The position numbers and the translations under genes are program-made. Shown piece by piece: positions 1 to 6,837 of a DNA stretch of 9,005 nucleotides (positions are counted from its first letter, which is position 1; each line of letters starts with the position of its first letter). Below the pieces are notes generated by a model that worked only from the letters and a program-made list of their open reading frames with translations, was not told the DNA's origin and ran no database searches. Source of the stretch: Opitutus sp. GAS368 (GTDB lineage Bacteria > Verrucomicrobiota > Verrucomicrobiia > Opitutales > Opitutaceae); the NCBI GenBank assembly GCA_945861235.1, contig CAMATV010000107.1, positions 1 to 9,005 on the forward strand, in the 5' to 3' direction.

Positions 1-36
1 CGCGCAGACGCCCGATTTCGCGGCGAACCTTCACGA

Positions 37-3000
37 ATGCGAAAATTGTTTTCCCTGCGACTAAACAGATTCCTGTGCGCGAGCGTTACAGGGTTAGTGG
101 CTCTGCTCCGTTTCACCCCGTCGTTTTCTTCCGCCCCCATCTTGCTCGCCTCGTGCAGCGTGCTGGTGGCGGTCGCGCCCCTCGGCGCGGCGACGGTCGA
201 GACGAAGCGGAGCTTTGACCTCCCCCGCGGCGACGCCGCGACAACGCTGCGGCAATTCGCCGCGTCCGCCGGCCGCTCGCTCGTCTTTGTCACCGACAAA
301 GTGCGCGGCGAAACGACGAATGCGGTGCGCGGCGAATTCACGCCACGCGAAGCGCTCGAGCGCATGCTCGCCGGCTCGGCCCTCGAAGCCGCGCAGGACG
401 CCACCACCGGCGCCCTCGTCGTCAGCCGCAAACGCGTCGCCGAAGTCGTGCCAAGCAAAGGGCAGGTCCGACCTGTTTCCGATCCGCAACCCAAACCACC
501 AGCAAAAGCCATGAAGTCCCCGCGCACGCTGCTCGCCGCCTTTTTCAGCCTGATTATCGGATCTCACTCAGCCTTGAATGCCGCGGACGCACCTTTCGGC
601 AGCATCGACGGTCGCGTAGAAAATGCCGCAGCGGGCACCTATCTCGGCAATGCCCGTCTCACGATTACCGGCGGTTTGGAAACGTTCACAGATGCGTTTG
701 GCTATTTCCGGTTTCCCGCGGTGCCGGCGGGCGAGGCGACTGTTGGCGTGTTTTACACCGGGTTTCCCGCCCAGGAGAAGCGAGTGCGGGTAGTGGCGGG
801 ACAAGTCGTCACCCAGAATTTCTCGCTGACGGTGTCGGGTGAGAACGATCCTGATGCGACGGTGAAACTCGATGCGTTTGTCGTCGCGGCCGGCCGTGAA
901 ATGTCAGCGGCAGGGATGGCCGTGAACGAGCAGCGCTACACCCAGAGCATCAAGACCGTCGTTTCTTCCGACACGTTTGGCGACACCGCGGACGGCAATG
1001 TCGGTGAGTTCGTCAAGTTTCTGCCCGGGGTGAGCCTCGGCTACACCGGTGGGCAAGCGTCGTCGATTTCACTCGGGGGCGTGCCAGCCGATTTCACGCC
1101 GATCACGATCGACGGCAATCGCCTCGCGAGCGCCACCCAAGCCGAATCACGCACGATCCAGCTCGATCAGATTTCGATCAATAACATGGCGCGCGTCGAA
1201 ATTGTGCGCTCCCAAAACGCCGACGCGCCGGCGAACGGAATTGGCGGCACGGTGAATCTGATCCCAAAGAGCGCATTTGAGCGGAAAAACCCCACCTATA
1301 CGGTGAAAGCACAATCGGTGTTTCTTGATCAAGCAGTCTGGGCCCGCGGAAAACCGTGGAAAATCATTCCCAGTTACGACGCGACCGCGGTGGTGCCGGT
1401 GTCGAAGAACTTTGGATTCACTCTCAACGCGACCGACTCCTCCGTCGAATCCGCACAATACATCTCACAAATGTTCTGGGTTCCCACGAGACTGGCGACG
1501 TCGGCCAATCTGCCGACGACCGCTTTCGACAAGCCGTATCTTGGCCGTCACCTGAGAGGAAATTCTCCCAAGCTCGTGGTCCGTCAGTCCGGGGCGCTCT
1601 CGGCCGACTGGAGGATTTTTGCGGACGACGTGGTTACGTTCGGCTTCCAATACGGGTTTTTCAACGAACAGCTCTACGGTTATCCTCGTGGCAATATTCA
1701 GTATGAGCCGGGCCGCGTAACCTCATTTGGTCCGACGTTCACGCAAGGCGCCGTCGGGGCGGGGTCGCTTCAGATGAATAATTCGACCCGAGATGTGACT
1801 GGAACGACGTGGCAGCCAAGCCTGCGTTGGCGCCACAACGGTCCCGTTTGGCGCATGGAGGCGGGTGGGGCGATTTCCCGGTCGAGCTATCAGGACCGCA
1901 ACATCGACAAGGGATATTGGGGCCCCGCCAATGCACTATGGAGCAACCTCACGGTCCGTTTCGACGACGTGAGCTATATGCGTCCGGGAACAATCACAGT
2001 GACGGATGCGGCCGGCCGGCCCGTTGATCCGACCAAGATCAAAGACTATCTCTTGCAAACGGTCGGTTCGAGCCCGGTGGACCGCTCCGACATTGTGCGC
2101 AGCTTCACCGGGTCGGTGCGGCGCGACCTTGCGCTGCGCTTCCCCCTCACCGTGAAAGCCGGTTTCGACTTCGGGTCACAGACGCGGGATATCCGCAATC
2201 CCTCGGTCACCTATGGTTACGTCGGACCGGACGGCGTCGCGCGGACCGCGGACGACTCGGCGGAACGGTGGCGCGAACCCAAGTATGAGAATATCATTTA
2301 TGGGTTTGGTTTCGACTCCCGGCAGGGCTTCGACAACTCGGCCGTCTACGACACCTTCAAGGCTCACCCGGAATACTTTCAACTCAACGCGACTCAAGAA
2401 GTGAACGCCTATCGCGCCACGGTGAATGCGTCGAAACGAATGACCGAGGCAATCTCCGCGCCGTACCTGCGGTTCGATCTCCCGCAACTGCTGGACCGGA
2501 AGCTTTCAATTACGGGCGGCGTGCGCTTCGAGCGGACCAAGTTCAACGGCGTCGGACCGTTGATCAATCCCTCGTTTATTTATCAGCGGGACGCGGCAGG
2601 AAACATTGTGCGGGTCAACGGCCAGCCAGTCGCGATTGCGGCTCTCGCCACACTCGCCGGCACAAAGCTGGCGTACATTGAGCGCGGAGCGAAGGTCGAA
2701 CACAGCTACGGAAACTATTTTCCGAGCATGAACGCCACCTGCAATATCCTGCCGAATCTGATCGGCCGTATTTCCTACGCGCGCTCGATCGCGCGGCCGA
2801 ATTTCAACACGATATTGCCGTCGCTCAACATCCCGGACGAAACCTCCGCGAATCGCACCATCACGCTGACCAATCCGAACCTGAAGCCCTGGCAGGCGAA
2901 CAGCTATGGCGCTGCGCTCGAATATTATTTCGACGAGAAGACTGCCGGAGTCCTCTCGGTTCGCGGATATCGGCGCGACATTGTGGACTTCTGGGGCTCG

Positions 3001-3582
3001 GTGACGCAGCCGGTCTCTGATGAGCTTCTCGCCGTCTACGGCCTCGATCCCAGCATCTACGGCGCGTCACGTGGCTTCGTCGTGAGCACCCGGACCAACA
3101 CCGGCAGCGCGCGGATCAGCGGCGCGGAGTTCGACTACCGGCAAAGCCTCACCTTCCTCCCGGCGTGGGCGGCCGGCATCGGCGCATTTTCCAACCTCAC
3201 GATACAGCACTTGCAGGGCGACACGACCGCAGACTTCACGGGCTTCGTACAGCGCACGATCAACTGGGGCGTATCGCTGAATCGCGCCCGCTTCACCGGT
3301 CGCGTAAATGTGAACCTCCGCGGGCGCGAGCGCCGCGCGGTCTTTACGGGCGTGGGCGTCGAGCCTGGCACCTACACCTACATGGCGCCCCGCAAGTCGG
3401 TGGACGCCTCGGCGGAATATCGCGTTACGCGCACCTTCGCGATCTACGGTACCGTGCGAAATCTCTTCAACGCGCCCGAGGACATCGAGCAATACGGCCC
3501 TTCGACGCCCTACTACGCCCGGTTGGCCACACGCACCGATTATCGGCCGGTCTACACGGTCGGATTGAAGGCCACGTACTGA
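37..3582 (+). CDS. TonB-dependent outer-membrane receptor with STN domain and internal second signal-peptide-like segment
   Basis: This 1181-residue protein is a TonB-dependent receptor that should sit in the outer membrane and import a ligand, probably an oligosaccharide given the sulfatase neighbours (inference). Visible order: an N-terminal export region with hydrophobic stretches at about 11-25 and 33-50, ending near LGAA (49-52); an STN domain at about 59-131 (starts SFDLPRGDAATTLRQFA); a Pro-rich linker 132-158; a second signal-peptide-like segment 159-185 (MKSPRTLLAAFFSLIIGSHS); a carboxypeptidase-regulatory-like beta-sandwich 188-268; a TonB-box-like VKLDAFVV at 276-283; a plug at about 295-413; then the beta-barrel. 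YARSIARPNF (914-923) and NPNLKPW (946-952) are typical of the Xanthomonas/Caulobacter-type receptor family, and the chain ends in an aromatic residue (Tyr). STN domains in FecA-type receptors signal to an anti-sigma factor, so a sigma/FecR pair may lie to the left. The ATG at 37 lacks a clear ribosome site, and its frame is open to the left edge, so the start is uncertain. Confidence 0.93.
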   Translation: MRKLFSLRLNRFLCASVTGLVALLRFTPSFSSAPILLASCSVLVAVAPLGAATVETKRSFDLPRGDAATTLRQFAASAGRSLVFVTDKVRGETTNAVRGEFTPREALERMLAGSALEAAQDATTGALVVSRKRVAEVVPSKGQVRPVSDPQPKPPAKAMKSPRTLLAAFFSLIIGSHSALNAADAPFGSIDGRVENAAAGTYLGNARLTITGGLETFTDAFGYFRFPAVPAGEATVGVFYTGFPAQEKRVRVVAGQVVTQNFSLTVSGENDPDATVKLDAFVVAAGREMSAAGMAVNEQRYTQSIKTVVSSDTFGDTADGNVGEFVKFLPGVSLGYTGGQASSISLGGVPADFTPITIDGNRLASATQAESRTIQLDQISINNMARVEIVRSQNADAPANGIGGTVNLIPKSAFERKNPTYTVKAQSVFLDQAVWARGKPWKIIPSYDATAVVPVSKNFGFTLNATDSSVESAQYISQMFWVPTRLATSANLPTTAFDKPYLGRHLRGNSPKLVVRQSGALSADWRIFADDVVTFGFQYGFFNEQLYGYPRGNIQYEPGRVTSFGPTFTQGAVGAGSLQMNNSTRDVTGTTWQPSLRWRHNGPVWRMEAGGAISRSSYQDRNIDKGYWGPANALWSNLTVRFDDVSYMRPGTITVTDAAGRPVDPTKIKDYLLQTVGSSPVDRSDIVRSFTGSVRRDLALRFPLTVKAGFDFGSQTRDIRNPSVTYGYVGPDGVARTADDSAERWREPKYENIIYGFGFDSRQGFDNSAVYDTFKAHPEYFQLNATQEVNAYRATVNASKRMTEAISAPYLRFDLPQLLDRKLSITGGVRFERTKFNGVGPLINPSFIYQRDAAGNIVRVNGQPVAIAALATLAGTKLAYIERGAKVEHSYGNYFPSMNATCNILPNLIGRISYARSIARPNFNTILPSLNIPDETSANRTITLTNPNLKPWQANSYGAALEYYFDEKTAGVLSVRGYRRDIVDFWGSVTQPVSDELLAVYGLDPSIYGASRGFVVSTRTNTGSARISGAEFDYRQSLTFLPAWAAGIGAFSNLTIQHLQGDTTADFTGFVQRTINWGVSLNRARFTGRVNVNLRGRERRAVFTGVGVEPGTYTYMAPRKSVDASAEYRVTRTFAIYGTVRNLFNAPEDIEQYGPSTPYYARLATRTDYRPVYTVGLKATY
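511..591 (+). other. Internal signal-peptide-like segment inside the receptor gene
   Basis: An ATG codon at 511, in frame with the receptor, begins a stretch with a basic N-region (MKSPR), a hydrophobic core (TLLAAFFSLIIG) and a small-residue cleavage-like end (ALNAADA). It would be a textbook signal peptide if it were N-terminal. It lies at residues 159-185, after the STN domain and directly before the carboxypeptidase-regulatory-like domain. No good Shine-Dalgarno sequence precedes it (upstream bases are CAGCAAAAGCC). It may be the relic of a fusion of an STN module to a receptor that once had its own start, or an alternative start giving a receptor of 1023 residues without STN. Confidence 0.6.
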
Positions 3583-3780
3583 CATCGCAACGCCGATGGC
3601 CGCAACAGGTGTTTCAGAGCGGGAGTCTGATGAGAAAGGACGTGTGCTGCGCTCGATTCGGAGGCGGCGCAAATCCGCCGCGACGGGATCCCGCGACTTA
3701 ATCTACGACACGGCCCGCCATGACCAGATCGCAGGGCTGTGGTTGCCGCCGCTGCGAGCCCTCAAATGAGGAAGTGCTCG
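3583..3780 (+). other. Intergenic gap between receptor and sulfatase operon
   Basis: This 198-base gap holds a short potential hairpin (GGCGG at 3663-3667 with CCGCC at 3675-3679) and a perfect 10-base palindrome CGGGATCCCG at 3684-3693. Neither is followed by a T-run, so I do not call a terminator. A TAATCT at 3698-3703 could be a -10 element, but no convincing -35 is spaced correctly. The gap length leaves room for a separate promoter for the downstream sulfatase run, but I cannot place one. Confidence 0.3.
3768..3774 (+). promoter_or_regulatory. Ribosome binding site deciding the sulfatase 1 start
   Basis: GAGGAAG lies six bases before the ATG at 3781. It supports that ATG over the in-frame GTG at 3739 and ATG at 3766, and the 3781 start also places the hydrophobic signal sequence right at the N-terminus. 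Confidence 0.65.
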
Positions 3781-5433
3781 ATGAATATACTCAAAAACTG
3801 CCTCACCATCTTCACGGCCCTGCTGCTCACGCCGCAGGAACCTCTGTACGCTGGCGAAGCTTTAGCGCCAAAGCCGAACATTCTCTTCATCCTCGCCGAC
3901 GATCTCGGCTGGGGTGACCTGCATTGCTACGGCAATCCCGCAATCGACACGCCGGTGATCGACTCGCTGGCCAAGGAAGGCGTGCGGCTGACAGCACACT
4001 ACTCGCCTTCACCGCTCTGCTCTCCGGCGCGGGCCGGATACCTTACGGGACGTTTCAATCACCGTACGGGCGCGGTCGATGTGCCGAGCAACCGCGGGCT
4101 CGACCGTCTCGACTTCTCGGAGAAAACGTTCGGCGACTACTTTCGTCACGCGGGCTACGCGACTGCGCTCATTGGGAAATGGCACAACGGACTATATTGC
4201 CGTGATTATTTACCGGACCGGCGCGGCTTCGACCTGTTCTACGGCTTCGCCAATGGGGGCCAGGACTACTGGAAGTGGAACCTGCTGCGCAACGATGCCG
4301 CCGCACTGCACGATGGCCGCTATCTGACCGACGCGCTAAATGACGAGGCCATCCGTTTCATCCGCGAGCAGAAGTCGAAACCCTTCGCAATGTTCCTCGC
4401 GCACCATGCGCCGCACAGTCCGCTGCAAGCCCCCGAGCCGCTCGTGCGGAAATACCGCGCGCGCCTCGGCAAAGATGCGAGTGAGGCCGTGACCGTCACC
4501 TACGCGATGATCGAGACCATGGACACCGGCCTGGGTCGCGTGTTTCAGACACTCCGCGACGAGGGCTTGTGGCAGAGCACGGTCATCGTGTTCACCAGTG
4601 ACAACGGCCCTTTTCTCCAGCGTTATCCGCGGTTGGGATCGCAGAAGCGGTTCAACGGCGCGTTTGCCGGGGAGAAGGGAATGATGTTGGAGGGCGGCAT
4701 TCGCGTGCCCGGCATTGTCGCCTGGCCAGGGCATATCCCGAGCGGGCAGACGGTGGAGACACCGGTCCACGGCTGCGACTGGTTGCCGACGCTCTACAGT
4801 CTCACGGCCCACGGTGCGCCCGAGGGAGCCAAGCCCTTTGACGGCCTGAATCTGATGCCGCTGCTCATGGGCAAACCCACGCCTGCACTGACGGAACGCA
4901 CGATGGTCTTTCAGCGCAATCGCTACGCTCCAGTGACGCACGCCAACGCTGCCATCCGCGAAGGGCGCTGGAAGCTCTACTGGCCAGGCGACGAAGCATT
5001 GTTGGAGAAGGACAGCGCGCGCGACAACCCCTCCTTTGGGCGCGGCATCGTGCAGCCGCACTGGGAGATGCCGCTCGACCGCCAGCTCGATACTCCCTCG
5101 AAGGCACCGCAACCTCCGCCGCGCCTCTACGACCTCAACTCCGATCCCAGCGAGCAGCACGACCTTGCCGCCACGCATCCTGAGATCGTCCAATCACTCG
5201 CGCAAAAACACGATGCCTGGTTCAACGAAGTGGTTGCTGACTGGCAGCGGTCCCGCGCTCAAATCATCGCACAGGACCGAGTCTATTGGAACGACCGCAC
5301 CGCACCCGATCCCGCCGCCTTGTTCAAAAACTACTGGCAATGGAAATCCGCTCCCACAGGCACCGATCCCAAAACCGCCGACCCGTTAAAAATCTTCCGA
5401 GGCTTCTGGAGCAACACTCCAATAGACCAATGA
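3781..5433 (+). CDS. Secreted type I sulfatase (formylglycine-dependent)
   Basis: This 550-residue protein belongs to the sulfatase branch of the alkaline phosphatase superfamily and should hydrolyse sulfate esters, probably on a glycan, outside the cytoplasm. An N-terminal signal peptide spans about 1-25 (hydrophobic LTIFTALLL). The signature CSPARAGYLTGR starts at Cys80, the residue normally converted to formylglycine. Other active-site elements are visible: the Asp pair in ILADDLGWGD (40-41), Lys133 and His135 in GKWHNG, His212 in APHSP, Asp274-Asn275 in TSDNG, and Lys299 in GEKGMMLEGGIRVP. The usual C-terminal subdomain ends near LYDLNSDPSEQHDL, followed by an extra tail of some 60 residues. 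The nearest gene downstream is 13 nt away, so they are probably co-transcribed. Substrate is not readable from sequence alone. An in-frame GTG at 3739 would add 14 residues and I consider it less likely. No maturase gene is in the window. Confidence 0.93.
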   Translation: MNILKNCLTIFTALLLTPQEPLYAGEALAPKPNILFILADDLGWGDLHCYGNPAIDTPVIDSLAKEGVRLTAHYSPSPLCSPARAGYLTGRFNHRTGAVDVPSNRGLDRLDFSEKTFGDYFRHAGYATALIGKWHNGLYCRDYLPDRRGFDLFYGFANGGQDYWKWNLLRNDAAALHDGRYLTDALNDEAIRFIREQKSKPFAMFLAHHAPHSPLQAPEPLVRKYRARLGKDASEAVTVTYAMIETMDTGLGRVFQTLRDEGLWQSTVIVFTSDNGPFLQRYPRLGSQKRFNGAFAGEKGMMLEGGIRVPGIVAWPGHIPSGQTVETPVHGCDWLPTLYSLTAHGAPEGAKPFDGLNLMPLLMGKPTPALTERTMVFQRNRYAPVTHANAAIREGRWKLYWPGDEALLEKDSARDNPSFGRGIVQPHWEMPLDRQLDTPSKAPQPPPRLYDLNSDPSEQHDLAATHPEIVQSLAQKHDAWFNEVVADWQRSRAQIIAQDRVYWNDRTAPDPAALFKNYWQWKSAPTGTDPKTADPLKIFRGFWSNTPIDQ

Positions 5434-5446
5434 AGGCTGCCACACC

Positions 5447-6664
5447 ATGAAACCCGCTCTATCGCTCCTCACCGCCCTGCTGCTCGCGCCGCTGGCCGCA
5501 CCGCATGCAGCCGATGCCGCGGACCCTAGGCCGAACATCATCCCCGCTGGTTGGGATGCGCTTCAGGCCGCCAACCGCGTCATGGAGCGACTGGTCAACG
5601 TGACCGCGCCGCACGTGAAAGGCGCACATGATGCGGAGTTTGTCTGCGTGGGCGACCGCGCTTTCGTTGTCGCCGAAGCAAACGACGTGCAGCCGGGTGA
5701 GAGCGCGGAATGGCCCTTCCAATACGTCACGATGTCCGTGGTGAACCTGAAGACGCTGAAGGTGGAGAAGGTCATCGATTTCGCGAGGGGCGAGCAGACG
5801 TTCGAAAATCAGAGGCTGCCAGCAGGCGCCTGCATCGCACCACGCATCATCCAAAAAGATACACGCACGCTGCGCTGTTACTTCGACAGCAACGATCCCG
5901 GCAAACGGCAGTCGCAGGTCTGGTATCGTGACTTCGATCTGAAGCACGGTGATTTTGCCCCGACCCTCCACAAGGCGAAGCTCAAAACCACGGCGGGCAC
6001 CTTCGATTTCCAGCCGCAGTTTCTTTATGCGGACGCTGTGGCCCGCGGTTTCACGAACAAGCCCTGCGACTCCACGATGCATATCTTCGATTCATTCAAG
6101 CGCTTCGACGGCAAGATCTACGTTGCCTTGAACAACTTTAAGGGAATGCAAAATGCCCTCGCGCTGGTGCACGACGATTTGGAAACCTTCGAGGTGATCG
6201 GCCACTTCAACGAGCCGGAGAGCGCGGCGCTGAGCGAATCCGCGGTGAACCGCCTGCCCGACGGCACATGGATGGCTATCTGCCGAAGCCAAAAGGGAAA
6301 CTACCACTTTACCACCAGCAAGGACGGCAAAACGTGGACTACCGGCCGCGAGATGCCGCATGTTCCAGACGGCGCCAGCTCGAAACCGACCTTCGACCAG
6401 TTCGGCGGCATGTATTATCTCGGATGGCAGGTTCGGGGCGCAGGCCGCAACGTTTTCAACGTGGACGTCTCCCGCGATGGCAAGACGTGGGAGCGAAAGT
6501 ATCGCTTCGAGAACCCGCGGTCATTTCAATATCCCACTTTTCATGAGCACGAGGGCACGATCTGGCTCAGTGTGACGCAAGGCCGCAAGGAGCGCATCAT
6601 GTTCGGCAAACTGGAAGATGTCGGGCAGTTCGAGTCGCTCGATGACAAACCCGCGCACCGCTGA
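5447..6664 (+). CDS. Secreted sialidase-fold (BNR/Asp-box) protein, possible exo-glycosidase
   Basis: This 405-residue protein has a clear signal peptide (hydrophobic LSLLTALLLAPLAAP, cleavage near residues 20-25) and looks like a six-bladed sialidase-type propeller. Two Asp-boxes are visible: SKDGKTW (291-297) and SRDGKTW (342-348). The stretch from Glu264 through LPDGTWMAICR (Arg280) resembles the sialidase motif carrying the catalytic Glu and second Arg. Arg334 precedes the second Asp-box, where the third Arg usually sits, and Tyr362 in QYPTF could be the nucleophile. Arg133 in APRII is a weak counterpart of the RIP motif. These assignments are by eye. The protein could be a true sialidase-like hydrolase acting on a sugar exposed by the sulfatases, or a non-catalytic propeller. 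It sits between two sulfatase genes with gaps of 13 and about 11-17 nt to the next ribosome-bound starts, which suggests one operon. It contains no lyase or sulfatase motif. Confidence 0.75.
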   Translation: MKPALSLLTALLLAPLAAPHAADAADPRPNIIPAGWDALQAANRVMERLVNVTAPHVKGAHDAEFVCVGDRAFVVAEANDVQPGESAEWPFQYVTMSVVNLKTLKVEKVIDFARGEQTFENQRLPAGACIAPRIIQKDTRTLRCYFDSNDPGKRQSQVWYRDFDLKHGDFAPTLHKAKLKTTAGTFDFQPQFLYADAVARGFTNKPCDSTMHIFDSFKRFDGKIYVALNNFKGMQNALALVHDDLETFEVIGHFNEPESAALSESAVNRLPDGTWMAICRSQKGNYHFTTSKDGKTWTTGREMPHVPDGASSKPTFDQFGGMYYLGWQVRGAGRNVFNVDVSRDGKTWERKYRFENPRSFQYPTFHEHEGTIWLSVTQGRKERIMFGKLEDVGQFESLDDKPAHR

Positions 6665-6665
6665 C

Positions 6666-6675
6666 GGAGAAAGGA
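6666..6675 (+). promoter_or_regulatory. Strong Shine-Dalgarno sequence upstream of the second sulfatase reading frame
   Basis: GGAGAAAGGA begins two bases after the stop of the sialidase-fold gene and lies six bases before ATG 6682 (also one base before ATG 6676). It would start translation 156 bases ahead of the apparent signal peptide of sulfatase 2, which makes the true start of that protein unclear. Confidence 0.5.
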
Positions 6676-6681
6676 ATGAAC

Positions 6682-6837
6682 ATGAAATCCATTCGCACCC
6701 GCCTCGTGCTGGTGTGGCGGCGTGCGCCCCATCGGAGAAAACGGCGCGACCCGCTGCAACTGGCATACGGTGGCTACAGACGAGCGGGCTCCGGCGGGAT
6801 ACCATCAGGCTCTGGCCGCTGTACTGTGAACAAAAGC
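6682..6837 (+). other. Ambiguous leader or possible frameshifted lipoprotein start before sulfatase 2
   Basis: ATG 6682 has a good ribosome site but encodes an Arg-rich sequence (MKSIRTRLVLVWRRAPHRRK) unlike the start of an exported sulfatase. If the frame is shifted after codon 10, the text reads RAGVAACAPSEKT, which resembles a lipobox (VAAC) followed by a mature lipoprotein N-terminus. The same DNA could therefore be the damaged start of a small lipoprotein gene, or simply a 5' leader. Nothing further in this stretch is recognisable. Confidence 0.3.

Noticed and set aside
2..64. End of a gene read in frame 2 at the left edge
   Set aside because: Only 20 residues are visible with no recognisable C-terminal motif, so I mention it as a possibility but do not annotate it.
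3067..3672. Minus-strand open frame of 201 codons across the receptor C-terminus and the following gap
   Set aside because: Its composition is low-complexity Arg/Ala/Val with no recognisable motif. Most of it opposes the conserved barrel end.
3663..3679. GGCGG/CCGCC hairpin as a receptor terminator
   Set aside because: The stem is only five pairs and no T-run follows, so it does not meet the standard for an intrinsic terminator.
3629..3703. Small 22-24 codon frame beginning MRKDVCCARFGGG in the receptor-sulfatase gap
   Set aside because: It is very short, has only a weak GGGAG upstream, and shows no supporting similarity.
4336..5193. Long minus-strand open frame of 285 codons opposite sulfatase 1
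   Set aside because: It has no recognisable domain and is Arg-, Ala- and Leu-rich. It lies wholly opposite a well-supported sulfatase, as expected for shadow frames in GC-rich DNA.
5459..6082. Minus-strand open frame of 207 codons opposite the sialidase-fold gene
   Set aside because: No domain or start signal is visible and it is fully antisense to a gene with Asp-boxes and a signal peptide.
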